DNA of 64,000 bases from Halalkalibacter alkalisediminis (lineage in GTDB: Bacteria; Bacillota; Bacilli; Bacillales; Bacillaceae_D). The translations under genes and the position numbers were made by a program. Shown piece after piece: positions 1-9,006 of this stretch; within the stretch, counting starts at the first letter, position 1, and every line of letters begins with the position of its first letter. The notes beneath the pieces were generated by a model. The model made no database searches. It had not been told where the DNA came from and worked only from the letters and a program-made list of their open reading frames with translations. The stretch spans positions 62,001-126,000 of the forward strand of contig NZ_JAQQWT010000006.1 of NCBI RefSeq assembly GCF_028610705.1, read 5' to 3'.

Positions 1-492
1 TTTAATCTCCGGTTGCCAAGGGAAGGCCGCAATGGCTCCTACATGTCCTGTTTCAGACATGGCAGCTGCCACCATTCCAGCAAAATACCCCATTGCATAA
101 CTATTAAAATGGAGGCTCGTTACATTCGTTCCCTCTACCTCGCCATTAAAACTAACGAAATGAACATCTGGGTAATCAGGTGCGATTTCAGTGAAGAATT
201 CTGCAAAAAATCTTCCGTGCCCAAAAATAAGCTTGACGTCATCCGTAACAAATTCTTCAATAGCTTTTGTCACCTTTGGCTCTGTATTCATATCTTCTTT
301 AAACGTGACTTCTACATTCAGATTGGAATGAATGTTTAACAAACCTTGATAGCCTTTGCTGTTCCAACCTTGGTCATCTATCGTATCTTCTAGTAACAAG
401 CCAACTCTATTTATAGAGCTTGTATTCGCATCGGCACAACCAATCAGCAAAATTGCTAATAGTAATAATAGTATTCCTCGTTGAATAGACAT
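1..492 (-). CDS. med: Med-like BMP-family lipoprotein (partial, C-terminus off window)
   Basis: The reading frame is open from an ATG at 492 to the window edge (164 codons, 3' end missing). A hydrophobic N-terminal segment ends in LLIGC, a lipobox with Cys at residue 20, so the product should be a membrane-anchored lipoprotein. Text such as GWNSKGYQG and VGAIAAFPWQPEIK resembles the basic-membrane-protein (BMP) substrate-binding fold. In B. subtilis a BMP-fold protein, Med, a positive regulator of comK, lies downstream of the arginine cluster and the yjaU/yjaV genes; the neighbours here match that order, which is why I prefer Med to a nucleoside-binding BMP. GGGAG sits 8-9 nt upstream of the ATG. 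Confidence 0.7.
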   Translation of the reverse strand, partial: MSIQRGILLLLLAILLIGCADANTSSINRVGLLLEDTIDDQGWNSKGYQGLLNIHSNLNVEVTFKEDMNTEPKVTKAIEEFVTDDVKLIFGHGRFFAEFFTEIAPDYPDVHFVSFNGEVEGTNVTSLHFNSYAMGYFAGMVAAAMSETGHVGAIAAFPWQPEIK

Positions 493-694
493 GTTGACAC
501 TCTCCCTATATGTTTGCACCTTATATTATAAAACATTTCCCCTACAAATTTCCCTAACTTTTTACTTTTTCACACTATTCCTGTCCTTTTATTCGTTAAT
601 CGTATGTTCATTTCCTCTATAACTTGCTTTTTATCTTCAACTTGTAATATGATTGTAATCTTTTTTGAAAGAAGGTGAAACATCTCGGCAACAC

Positions 695-703
695 TGATAT
701 AAT
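695..703 (+). promoter_or_regulatory. extended -10 promoter for prfC
   Basis: TGATATAAT is an extended -10 box (TGn plus a perfect TATAAT) about 40 nt before the prfC start. No good -35 hexamer stands at 16-18 bp, which is usual for extended -10 promoters. The remaining 493-742 interval shows only AT-rich sequence separating the divergent med-like gene and prfC. Confidence 0.5.
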
Positions 704-742
704 GAACCGAGACAATCTGAAGTAAAAAGTGAGGACCAAATT

Positions 743-2338
743 ATGAATTATAAACAAGCCGTTCAGTCGCGCCGTACCTTTGCGATTATTTCCCATCCAG
801 ATGCCGGGAAAACAACTTTAACTGAGAAATTACTTTTATTCGGAGGCGCCATTAGAGAAGCCGGTTCGGTTAAAGGGAAGAAAACTTCCAAACATGCCAT
901 GAGTGATTGGATGGAGATTGAAAAACAACGTGGAATCTCCGTTACGAGTTCCGTTCTTGAATTTGAATATGACGGATATCATGTGAACATTCTCGATACT
1001 CCTGGGCATGAAGATTTTAGTGAAGATACTTATCGTACATTAACTGCAGCCGATTCTGCTGCAATGTTAATTGACGCTGCAAAAGGGGTAGAAGCACAAA
1101 CAAAGAAATTATTTAAAGTTTGTAAAATGCGTGGAATTCCCATCTTCACCTTTATGAACAAGCTAGACCGTCAAGGAAGAGACCCTTTTGAATTAATGGA
1201 AGAGCTTGAAGACCTTCTAGGGATTCGCTCTTATCCAATGGGTTGGCCAATTGGAATGGGGCAGTCCTTTTCTGGAGTATATGATCGTCACAATAAAAAA
1301 TTGGAATTGTACAACCCAGAAAACCCTAAAGAAATTGATGTGATTCAACTAGAGGGACCTGATGATCCTAAGTTAGATGAAGCTATTAATGATGAAGGTC
1401 TTGTTGCTCAATTTCGCGAAGAACTTGAATTACTAGATGTCGCAGGAGATGAATTTGATGCAGAATTGATTGCACAAGGCCAACTTACTCCTATCTTTTT
1501 CGGAAGTGCAATCTCTAGTTTTGGTGTACAAACATTTTTAGAGCATTATCTCAATCTCTCGCCTTCTCCTACACCTAGAGAAAGTTCTAAAGGGATTATT
1601 GAACCATTAACACATACTGCCTTTTCAGGTTTCATCTTCAAAATCCAAGCTAATATGAATCCTGCACATCGGGATCGTATCGCGTTTTTAAGAATCACAT
1701 CTGGAAAGTTTGAACGTGGAATGAACGTTAAACACGTCCGAATTGGGAAGAACTTAAAATTATCACAACCTACTCAATTTTTAGCTCAAAGTCGAAGCAT
1801 AATTGATGAAGCTTATGCAGGTGACATCATCGGATTATTTGATCCAGGTACTTTCAGAATAGGAGACACCTTAGTCGAAGGAGAGGGTTTTGAATTTGAT
1901 GAGATGCCTCATTTCTCACCTGAATTCTTTAGTGCGATTACCGTTAAAGAAGCACTCAAACATAAATCATTTGAAAAAGGACTTCAGCAATTAACGGAAG
2001 AAGGTGCCATTCAGCTTTTTAAAACGTATAATCGCTTTTCTGAACAACAAATAGTTGGTGTCGTCGGAGTCTTACAGTTTGAAGTGCTAGAATATCGTTT
2101 GAAACATGAGTACCATGTTGACATCCAATTAGAACGCCTTCCCTTCTCTTTTGCGCGTTGGGTAGCGGGCCCTCAAGCAGCCATGGATGCTTTCAAAAAG
2201 TCTCAACGTAACTTAGCCACCGATCGCGACGGCCGGATTGTCGTGCTATTTGAAAATGAGTTCCAAATGCGAACCGCTATTGAAAAATACCCTGAGATGA
2301 AATTTTATGAGAATTCATTTATTCGTGAAACCGAATAG
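743..2338 (+). CDS. prfC: peptide chain release factor 3 (RF3)
   Basis: The 531-residue product is a translational GTPase that recycles RF1/RF2 from the ribosome after peptide release. The G1 P-loop SHPDAGKTT is at residues 17-25, the switch text KQRGISVTSS follows, then DTPGHEDF (G3) and NKLD (G4). The length matches RF3 (about 520-530) and is shorter than EF-G, and the C-terminal domain ends FENEFQMRTAIEKYPE as in RF3. It is a single-gene unit with its own promoter and terminator. RF3 is patchily distributed in Bacillus-group genomes, and I do not recall one at this locus in B. subtilis, so this may be a local gain. Confidence 0.95.
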   Translation: MNYKQAVQSRRTFAIISHPDAGKTTLTEKLLLFGGAIREAGSVKGKKTSKHAMSDWMEIEKQRGISVTSSVLEFEYDGYHVNILDTPGHEDFSEDTYRTLTAADSAAMLIDAAKGVEAQTKKLFKVCKMRGIPIFTFMNKLDRQGRDPFELMEELEDLLGIRSYPMGWPIGMGQSFSGVYDRHNKKLELYNPENPKEIDVIQLEGPDDPKLDEAINDEGLVAQFREELELLDVAGDEFDAELIAQGQLTPIFFGSAISSFGVQTFLEHYLNLSPSPTPRESSKGIIEPLTHTAFSGFIFKIQANMNPAHRDRIAFLRITSGKFERGMNVKHVRIGKNLKLSQPTQFLAQSRSIIDEAYAGDIIGLFDPGTFRIGDTLVEGEGFEFDEMPHFSPEFFSAITVKEALKHKSFEKGLQQLTEEGAIQLFKTYNRFSEQQIVGVVGVLQFEVLEYRLKHEYHVDIQLERLPFSFARWVAGPQAAMDAFKKSQRNLATDRDGRIVVLFENEFQMRTAIEKYPEMKFYENSFIRETE

Positions 2339-2356
2339 ATCAGAGAATTTCATCAA

Positions 2357-2395
2357 AGGCAGCCAGTTAGAAATACTTAACTGGCTGCCTTTTTT
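2357..2395 (+). terminator. rho-independent terminator of prfC
   Basis: A perfect 13-bp stem (AGGCAGCCAGTTA paired with TAACTGGCTGCCT), an 8-nt loop and a run of T follow the prfC stop codon by 18 nt. Confidence 0.95.
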
Positions 2396-2454
2396 AATGA
2401 ACTAACAAAAAACGTAGATACCCAATGTATCCACGCCTTTCACATGTAACAATT

Positions 2455-2628
2455 TTAGTGGTCTCTAGATTTCCTTCGATAAATAAATTCAACTGTCCCT
2501 CCGAGAATTAGGCCAAAAATGACACTTATTCCCTCTCCAAGATGCAAAATTCCATACAAGAAACTATAAGAAATAATGGTCACCAAGGCAAATATTAATA
2601 TCCCGATCACGACCTGTTTACTCTGCAC
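2455..2628 (-). CDS. small hypothetical membrane protein (57 aa)
   Basis: A 57-residue frame starting at GTG is preceded by AGGAAGTG at 6-7 nt spacing; that ribosome binding site overlaps the stop of the upstream epimerase gene, so the two are probably translated in tandem. Two hydrophobic stretches (VVIGILIFALVTIISYSF and GEGISVIFGLILGG) followed by a basic tail RRKSRDH predict two membrane helices. I do not recognise the family. In B. subtilis a small gene (yjzD) also lies in this neighbourhood, but the sequence does not look like it to me. Confidence 0.55.
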   Translation of the reverse strand: MQSKQVVIGILIFALVTIISYSFLYGILHLGEGISVIFGLILGGTVEFIYRRKSRDH

Positions 2629-2632
2629 GGGT

Positions 2633-3535
2633 TCACTTCCTATCGAAACTTCTTTGATGGTGCCATTGTGTCACATGTTCCTTTTGTTTGGCAAGTCCTT
2701 TCTCTAAAGTAACTTTCGGCTTGAACCCAAGAAGGTTTAATGCTTTATCCGGGACCATTGAAGTCTTGATTGGATTTTTCTTTATTTCACCTTTAAATTC
2801 TAAAAGTTCTAATCCTTTATACCATGTATCCTCTTCCCCTGAAGCAAGCTGAATAATTTCGTTTTCAACTTTTTTAACTCCTGCTAAATAAAATGCTTCT
2901 ACACAATCTTCAACATATAACGCATCTAATGTGGATCGGTCTTGATCCGGTGTTGTCTCCCCAGTAATGATTTGCTGAAAAGTCATATCAGCTCGTTGCC
3001 AAGGCCCATAGATGGTTGGTAAACGTAAAATGGTATAGGCGATCTTCCGCTCACTGCAGTCTCTTTGAATAAGCCTCTCACTTGCTAATTTCGTAATTCC
3101 ATATGGTGTTGTGGGGTTTGCTGGTGTTCTTTCCGTTATCTTGCCAGGGCGCTCCCCATAAACCTCAACGGTAGATGCATAAATGAATGTTGCCCTAGGA
3201 GGGAGTGCTTTCACTAACTTTTTCGTTATATTCACATTATTTTCTATGACTTTTTGTAACCTTTTCCACTTGCTATCATTTGATGTCGAAGCTGCTAAAT
3301 GATAGACCACGTCTACTTCTTTTAAGGCTTCTTCAAAATTAATTTGTTCTAAATTTTGATCTATTAATCTGACTAAATCGTTACGTCCAATCCTCATCCA
3401 TTTTTCTTCTTGTTCATCTTTTTTCTCGGGTGTCATTTCATCAACAATTACGACGTCAATTCCTTCACGTAATAACTTTTGAACTAAATGGAATCCAATA
3501 AACCCCAGTCCTCCTGTAACAAGTGCTTTTTTCAT
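2633..3535 (-). CDS. NAD-dependent epimerase/dehydratase (SDR family)
   Basis: The 300-residue protein has an N-terminal Rossmann motif TGGLGFIG (GxxGxxG) and the extended-SDR catalytic pattern, a Ser/Thr before YGITKLASE (YxxxK). This family acts on nucleotide sugars or similar substrates with NAD(P). The ATG at 3535 is chosen because AGGAG lies 6 nt upstream; a TTG at 3541 would overlap that site. It sits between a hydrolase-like gene and the Med-like gene, the place of B. subtilis yjaV. The substrate cannot be read from the sequence. Confidence 0.8.
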   Translation of the reverse strand: MKKALVTGGLGFIGFHLVQKLLREGIDVVIVDEMTPEKKDEQEEKWMRIGRNDLVRLIDQNLEQINFEEALKEVDVVYHLAASTSNDSKWKRLQKVIENNVNITKKLVKALPPRATFIYASTVEVYGERPGKITERTPANPTTPYGITKLASERLIQRDCSERKIAYTILRLPTIYGPWQRADMTFQQIITGETTPDQDRSTLDALYVEDCVEAFYLAGVKKVENEIIQLASGEEDTWYKGLELLEFKGEIKKNPIKTSMVPDKALNLLGFKPKVTLEKGLAKQKEHVTQWHHQRSFDRK

Positions 3536-3660
3536 ACGCAACTCCTTTCATTAAAACCATATTATCTACAAGTTGCTTCGAGCTAGTTGAAAAAGGAAGA
3601 CCATCTTTTTCAACTAGCTCTATGTAAAAAGCCTCCTCATATGTCTTTTTTAGAGAGAGG

Positions 3661-4404
3661 CTATAAATATTTTTCATATTTCTTATAAAATGGGAACACA
3701 GATTGCGCGGCTTTATAGAACGATTTATCGTTCCCATGTATCCTTAAGTTTACAAAGACCTCTTGAGTAGCTAATTTTTGTTGAAAAGGGCGACTGTGCT
3801 TCGATAAAGGATAGCGTTTTTCTAGCATATGACAGTGAATCGATAACGGAGGAATTTGTTTTGTTACAATTTCTGGTGTGATTGAGTCAATCCATTTTGA
3901 ATCAATTTCTTTTTTGCTCTTATGATAAGATTGTTCTAGTTCTTTAAGAAACCTCTTAAAGTATAGCTTATTCTCTTGCTCTTGTTGATAGAACTCATTT
4001 AATGAAAAACAAGGATTTACAAAATAGCAGGAACGTGTTCGATCCGAATACTCATTTATCCATTGAATCGCTAATAATGCACCAGTTCCTTCAGCAAATA
4101 AATGAATCTTTTTGTTTAAAATCTCTTGTTTCAAGACAAGATGATACAATTGTTTTAGTAATTGATACGCCTTAATACTTCCCCAATGCCTGTTATATAA
4201 AGATGAAGCAACCACCGTATAGCCTCTACTTAAGAGGTTTTGCAGAAAGACATGTCTTTCTGGATGCTGTTCCCAGTCACTCGTATCCTCCTCCACCACC
4301 ATCGCATTATCTCCAAGTAAGAATACAGCAAATCCACTAGGTCGTTCTGGAAGATAGATGACGTTCCACTGTTCTTCAATGCGAATAAAGCGTGCATGTA
4401 CCAT
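3661..4404 (-). CDS. alpha/beta-hydrolase-like protein, nucleophile elbow altered
   Basis: The 247-residue product has the layout of an alpha/beta hydrolase: a beta strand AVFLLGDN, a segment GYTVVASSLYNRHWG, then IHLFAEGTGALLAIQW where a GxSxG nucleophile elbow would be. The usual Ser is replaced (EGTG), so the protein may be inactive or use Thr. A late His (IHGNDKSFY) could be a remnant of the triad. GGGAGAG lies just upstream of the ATG. Position between the YjzC gene and the epimerase corresponds to yjaU in B. subtilis. Function unknown. Confidence 0.6.
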   Translation of the reverse strand: MVHARFIRIEEQWNVIYLPERPSGFAVFLLGDNAMVVEEDTSDWEQHPERHVFLQNLLSRGYTVVASSLYNRHWGSIKAYQLLKQLYHLVLKQEILNKKIHLFAEGTGALLAIQWINEYSDRTRSCYFVNPCFSLNEFYQQEQENKLYFKRFLKELEQSYHKSKKEIDSKWIDSITPEIVTKQIPPLSIHCHMLEKRYPLSKHSRPFQQKLATQEVFVNLRIHGNDKSFYKAAQSVFPFYKKYEKYL

Positions 4405-4571
4405 TGTACGTCTCTCCCATCATTTCTATGTTTTCTTCTATATTCCAAACATAGCTTTATCTTTACTACGTTATGCAACAGATTAAAAAATGGAAGTCAA
4501 AAGTGTGGAGGAATACGTTATTATATTCATTCCATTGTTCATACATGAAATAAAGGGCCGCATCTGTACAT

Positions 4572-4620
4572 AAAAAAACCTCTCCATCCTCTTAAGCTTA
4601 ACAAAAGAGAACGGAGAGGT
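4572..4620 (-). terminator. terminator after the YjzC gene / arginine operon
   Basis: Read on the minus strand, an AACCTCTCC...GGAGAGGTT stem (with additional inner pairing) is followed by seven T. It lies immediately downstream of the YjzC stop codon and is the first strong terminator after argF. Confidence 0.85.
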
Positions 4621-4627
4621 TGGAGGA

Positions 4628-4819
4628 TTATTCTCCCCCTCTTTTTTTATGTTTCGGTGTCCATTTACGGTTATGGTTTTGTGTATCAGGAAACGTGTCT
4701 CCCGCTTCCATTTTTAATGACTTAGGATTTTGAACCATATCTCCTGTTTCACCAATTTCTACATAAATCCCATTGTTAGGTGCTTTTTGACCTGGTTCAA
4801 ACTGTCGACTCTGTCCCAT
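4628..4819 (-). CDS. yjzC: YjzC family protein
   Basis: This 63-residue protein begins MGQSRQFEPGQKAPNNGIYV and contains GETG and the tail HNRKWT, which I recognise as the small YjzC family of Bacilli; its role is unknown. The ATG at 4819 has AAGGAGGG 9 nt upstream; longer in-frame starts have no such site. It follows argF by 66 nt, as yjzC does in B. subtilis, and may be read through from the arginine operon. Confidence 0.85.
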   Translation of the reverse strand: MGQSRQFEPGQKAPNNGIYVEIGETGDMVQNPKSLKMEAGDTFPDTQNHNRKWTPKHKKRGGE

Positions 4820-4885
4820 AGTTAAAATCCCTCCTTCCATGATTAGATTACCCAGAAGTAAACTAATCATGAACGGAGATGTGTC

Positions 4886-5839
4886 TTATTTGCCTAATAA
4901 AGCTAATATAATTGCTTTTTGTGCATGAAGACGATTTTCAGCTTGATCATAAACAACAGATCGATTTCCATCAATAACTTCTGAAGTCACTTCTTCTCCC
5001 CGGTGCGCAGGCAGGCAGTGAAGGAAAATGAAATCATCTTTAGCTAAAGCAATCAATTGATCATTAACTTGATAAGCACTAAATTGCTTCAGTCTATCTT
5101 CTTGTTCTTGTTCAAAGCCCATGCTGGCCCAAACGTCCGTATAAATGACATCAGCGTCCTTAACTGCTTCTAGTGGGTCATGAGTTTGCATAAGGGAGGC
5201 CCCAGTTTCTTCAGCTGCTTTCTGTGCTTTTTCAAAAATGGTTGCATTGACTTCATAACCTTTAGGCGTTGCAACACTTATATCCATCCCTACCTTTGCT
5301 CCTGCTGCAAGCAAAGAATGTGCTACATTATTTCCATCGCCAACGTAGGCTAGCTTAAGTCCCTTTAATGATCCTTTATGCTCAAGGATCGTTAACAAAT
5401 CGGCCATAGCCTGACATGGATGATAATAATCTGTAAGAGCATTGATTACTGGAACTGATGCATGTTCAGCTAACTCTTCAACTAGCTCATGTGAATTGGT
5501 CCGAATCATAATGGCATCCACATATCTAGACAATACATGGGCTGTATCTTTAACTGGTTCACCACGACCAATTTGCATGTCTTTAGGACTTAAAAACAAT
5601 GCGTGCCCCCCTAATTGGGTCATACCTACTTCAAAAGATACACGAGTCCGTGTTGAAGCATTTTCAAAGATCATTCCTAACGATTGTCCTTTTAGTACTT
5701 CAGCATAAGCCGCTTTGTTGCTTTTAATATCTTGTGCTTTATCAAGTAATTGACTTATTTGTTTCGGTGTGTAGTCAAGTAGTGTGAGAAAATCACGTCC
5801 ATAAAATGTTTGATCTTTGACATCTATTGTTGCTTTCAC
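4886..5839 (-). CDS. argF: ornithine carbamoyltransferase
   Basis: The enzyme joins carbamoyl phosphate and ornithine to give citrulline in arginine synthesis. The carbamoyl-phosphate motif STRTR, the HPCQ motif (YYHPCQAMADLLTI) and the ornithine-loop HCLPAHRGEE are all present. I start at the GTG at 5839 because AGGAAGTG lies 6 nt upstream; GTG 5848 and TTG 5845 overlap that site. The 317-residue length fits the family. It lies 14 nt after carB at the end of the argCJBD-carAB-argF operon. Confidence 0.96.
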   Translation of the reverse strand: MKATIDVKDQTFYGRDFLTLLDYTPKQISQLLDKAQDIKSNKAAYAEVLKGQSLGMIFENASTRTRVSFEVGMTQLGGHALFLSPKDMQIGRGEPVKDTAHVLSRYVDAIMIRTNSHELVEELAEHASVPVINALTDYYHPCQAMADLLTILEHKGSLKGLKLAYVGDGNNVAHSLLAAGAKVGMDISVATPKGYEVNATIFEKAQKAAEETGASLMQTHDPLEAVKDADVIYTDVWASMGFEQEQEDRLKQFSAYQVNDQLIALAKDDFIFLHCLPAHRGEEVTSEVIDGNRSVVYDQAENRLHAQKAIILALLGK

Positions 5840-5853
5840 ATTCAACACTTCCT

Positions 5854-8800
5854 TTAATTAATAAATTCCTTTTCCTTTGACCACCAATCTTGAATGGCTT
5901 GGTACTCCACAGTAGTTACCGCTAATCCTTTAAGCATAACTTCGAGCGTTGTTAATTCAGAGATCACAGAGCAACGCTGCCTTAACGCTTCTTGACGCTT
6001 TTCTGTTCCCTCTTTTGTGCCAAGTTTAGGTAAGCTAATCAATGCAATTGCCTCTTCTGATTGCACCCATTGATCGAAATCATTTGATACTAAATTAAAA
6101 CCAAGCTTCTGTAATTTCGCCGTATACGGAACAAAGACCGCTTTATGTTCTTCAGCAATATCAATAAAGATTGAACCTGTTTTTTGCGTAAAGAATTTTG
6201 GTTTCGATTGCTGTGACCATACAAATGCCTTATAAAAAGCTTCATCAAGATTTGCACCCATACTCATTAATTCACCAGTTGATTTCATCTCAGCTTCTAA
6301 GATTGGGTCTAACCCTGCAAGCTTCTGATAAGAAAAGACAGGTGCCTTTACTGTATAAAAGTTAGGTTCTGGTAAGATTATTTCATTAAGCTTAAGTTCA
6401 GATAAAGTAGAACCTAATAATAGTTGAACCGTATAATCAATTAGTGAGCAATTTGTGATCTTACTTAAGATCGGCACCGTCCTAGAGGCACGTGGATTAA
6501 TTTCAATCACATACAAATGATTTTCAAATAAAACAAATTGGATGTTAAATATTCCTTTAAAGTCCATACCTTTAGCAATTCGCTCTGTATAGGAATAAAC
6601 AAGGTTCTTCACACTGTCTGAGATCGTATAAGGCGGCGTAACCGCAACGCTATCTCCCGAGTGAACGCCTGCACGTTCTACGTGCTCAAACATTCCTGCA
6701 ATACAAACCTGCTCACCATCGGTTAAAGCATCTACTTCTAATTCAATGCCTGGATAGTAGGCGTCAATTAAAATAGGATAAGCAACGTGATGTTCTTCAT
6801 CCGCTAAATAAGACACAAATTCCTTCTCTGATTGAAACAGCATCATTCCTTGGCCACCAATTACATAAGATGGGCGAATCAAAACAGGATAACCAACTTC
6901 AGTTGCTTTCTCCAATGCATCTTGTTCACTAATTGCTGTTACACCAGGAATATGAGGTACTTCTACTTGCTTCATAAATGAATAAAACCGTCCGCGATCC
7001 TCTAATTGATCAATCGTATCAAGATTTGTTCCATATAGTTTTACACCAGCTTTTTCTAAGCCCTCAACTAGAGAAATGGCTGTTTGTCCGCCAAGTTGAA
7101 CAATGACTCCTTCAACTTGTTCGATATCAATGACATTTAGAACATCTTCTACTGTTAACGGTTCAAAATACAAACGATCGGCTGTAGCATAATCAGTACT
7201 CACCGTTTCAGGATTATTGTTCATCATAATCGCTTCGTAGCCTAGGCGGTGTAAACTTTGAATCCCCTGAACCGAACAATAATCAAACTCAATTCCTTGC
7301 CCAATACGTATTGGTCCAGATCCGAGTAATAAAATTTTCTTTTTACCTGATTGTGGAATCGTATCATGTTCTCCAGACCAGCTTGAGTAAAAATAAGCAG
7401 TCGATGCCGTGAATTCACCAGCGCAAGTATCAACCATCTTATAAGAAGGAACAATGTTTACCTGCAGACGTTTTTCACGAATCTCACTCTCATCAACATT
7501 CCACACATGAGCGAGCCACTGATCCGAGAATCCTGCCTTTTTTATCGCATAAAGAAAATCATTGTCAACTTCCTCCAAATTGGTCTCATTGATCTCCTGT
7601 TCAAGTTGTATTAGTCGCTCAAAAGATTGTAAGAAGAATTCTGTTATTCCTGTTGCTTCATGTAACTCTTTTCTTGAAACTCCTCTTCTCATCAATTCTA
7701 ATAAAACAAAAAATCTACGATCATCAGGATTTTTTACAAGATGCCAAAGTTGCTCTGTTGCTTTATTCGTCACAGTTGGCAAGGTTAATCCCACTGTTTT
7801 CAACTCAAGTGAACGAACCGCTTTTTGAATCCCCGCTTCAAGGTTGCGTTCAATCGCCATGACTTCCCCGGTTGCTTTCATCTGTGTTCCAAGTTTACGT
7901 TCTGCATGAACAAACTTATCAAATGGCCAACGTGGAAATTTCACTACAACATAATCAAGTGCAGGTTCAAAACTTGCATACGTATGTCCAGTTACTGGGT
8001 TGATTAATTCATGCAAGTCATAGCCGATGCTAACCTTAGCTGCCATTCTTGCGATTGGATAACCCGTAGCCTTTGAAGCAAGTGCTGATGATCGACTAAC
8101 ACGTGGGTTTACTTCGATTAAATAATATTGTTTGCTATGTGGATCTAGAGCGAATTGAATATTACATCCCCCTACAATCCCTAAAGCACGAATGATTTTA
8201 ACAGAACACGTTCTAAGCATTTGATATTCAACGTCTGTTAACGTTTGTGAAGGAGCAACAACAATCGAATCACCCGTATGAATCCCTACTGGGTCGATAT
8301 TCTCCATATTACAAATGGTAATACACGTGTCATTGCTATCACGCATTACCTCATACTCCACTTCTTTAAACCCGGCAATGCTTTTTTCAATTAAACATTG
8401 ACTAATCGGGCTAAGTGAAAGCCCACCTTTAATGATTTGCTTAAGTTCCGTCTCATTAGAGGCAATCCCTCCACCAGCTCCTCCAAGAGTGTAAGCAGGA
8501 CGAACGATGATCGGATAACCAACTTTGTTAGCAAACTCAAGCGCGGCTTCACTAGTTGTAACAATTTCACTTTCCGGTACTGGTTCATTTAACTCTTGCA
8601 TGAGCGCACGAAAGGCTTCTCGGTCCTCGCCTTTCTTAATGGATTCAATCGGCGTTCCTAGCAGATTGACCTTATGCTTTTCAAGTATCCCATGATCATG
8701 GAGGTCCATCGCTAAATTTAACCCTGTCTGCCCTCCAAGTGTCGCTAGAATCCCATCAGGTTTTTCTTTTTGAATGATCGCTTCTACGCTTTCAATCGTT

Positions 8801-9006
8801 AATGGTTCAAAGTAGACACGATCCGCACAGGATTCATCTGTCATGACCGTTGCTGGGTTGTTATTAATTAGAACGACCTCAATACCTTCTTCCTTTAAAG
8901 CTAAACAAGCTTGAGTTCCTGCATAATCAAATTCTGCTGCTTGCCCGATCACAATCGGTCCTGAACCAATGACAAGCACTTTCTTTAGATCTTGTTGTTT
9001 AGGCAT
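5854..9006 (-). CDS. carB: carbamoyl-phosphate synthase large subunit (arginine-linked)
   Basis: The 1050-residue protein has the duplicated ATP-grasp architecture: N-terminal KKVLVIGSGPIVIGQAAEFDY and a second half beginning KKILLLGSGPIRIGQGIEFDY, each followed by a Gly-rich ATP loop (RPAYTLGGAGGG; RPSYVIGGQGMM). A short C-terminal MGS-like regulatory domain closes it. It makes carbamoyl phosphate from bicarbonate, ATP and ammonia delivered by CarA. It overlaps carA by 8 nt and sits between arginine genes, so it is the arginine-dedicated copy; a pyrimidine-linked PyrAB is presumably elsewhere. Confidence 0.96.
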   Translation of the reverse strand: MPKQQDLKKVLVIGSGPIVIGQAAEFDYAGTQACLALKEEGIEVVLINNNPATVMTDESCADRVYFEPLTIESVEAIIQKEKPDGILATLGGQTGLNLAMDLHDHGILEKHKVNLLGTPIESIKKGEDREAFRALMQELNEPVPESEIVTTSEAALEFANKVGYPIIVRPAYTLGGAGGGIASNETELKQIIKGGLSLSPISQCLIEKSIAGFKEVEYEVMRDSNDTCITICNMENIDPVGIHTGDSIVVAPSQTLTDVEYQMLRTCSVKIIRALGIVGGCNIQFALDPHSKQYYLIEVNPRVSRSSALASKATGYPIARMAAKVSIGYDLHELINPVTGHTYASFEPALDYVVVKFPRWPFDKFVHAERKLGTQMKATGEVMAIERNLEAGIQKAVRSLELKTVGLTLPTVTNKATEQLWHLVKNPDDRRFFVLLELMRRGVSRKELHEATGITEFFLQSFERLIQLEQEINETNLEEVDNDFLYAIKKAGFSDQWLAHVWNVDESEIREKRLQVNIVPSYKMVDTCAGEFTASTAYFYSSWSGEHDTIPQSGKKKILLLGSGPIRIGQGIEFDYCSVQGIQSLHRLGYEAIMMNNNPETVSTDYATADRLYFEPLTVEDVLNVIDIEQVEGVIVQLGGQTAISLVEGLEKAGVKLYGTNLDTIDQLEDRGRFYSFMKQVEVPHIPGVTAISEQDALEKATEVGYPVLIRPSYVIGGQGMMLFQSEKEFVSYLADEEHHVAYPILIDAYYPGIELEVDALTDGEQVCIAGMFEHVERAGVHSGDSVAVTPPYTISDSVKNLVYSYTERIAKGMDFKGIFNIQFVLFENHLYVIEINPRASRTVPILSKITNCSLIDYTVQLLLGSTLSELKLNEIILPEPNFYTVKAPVFSYQKLAGLDPILEAEMKSTGELMSMGANLDEAFYKAFVWSQQSKPKFFTQKTGSIFIDIAEEHKAVFVPYTAKLQKLGFNLVSNDFDQWVQSEEAIALISLPKLGTKEGTEKRQEALRQRCSVISELTTLEVMLKGLAVTTVEYQAIQDWWSKEKEFIN

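Noticed and set aside
13-339. Plus-strand frame of 108 codons
   Set aside because: It lies opposite the Med-like lipoprotein gene, which has signal peptide, lipobox and ribosome binding site; the plus frame has none of these.
4230-4478. Minus-strand frame of 82 codons before and within the hydrolase-like gene
   Set aside because: Overlaps the start of the better supported gene in another frame and has no ribosome binding site.
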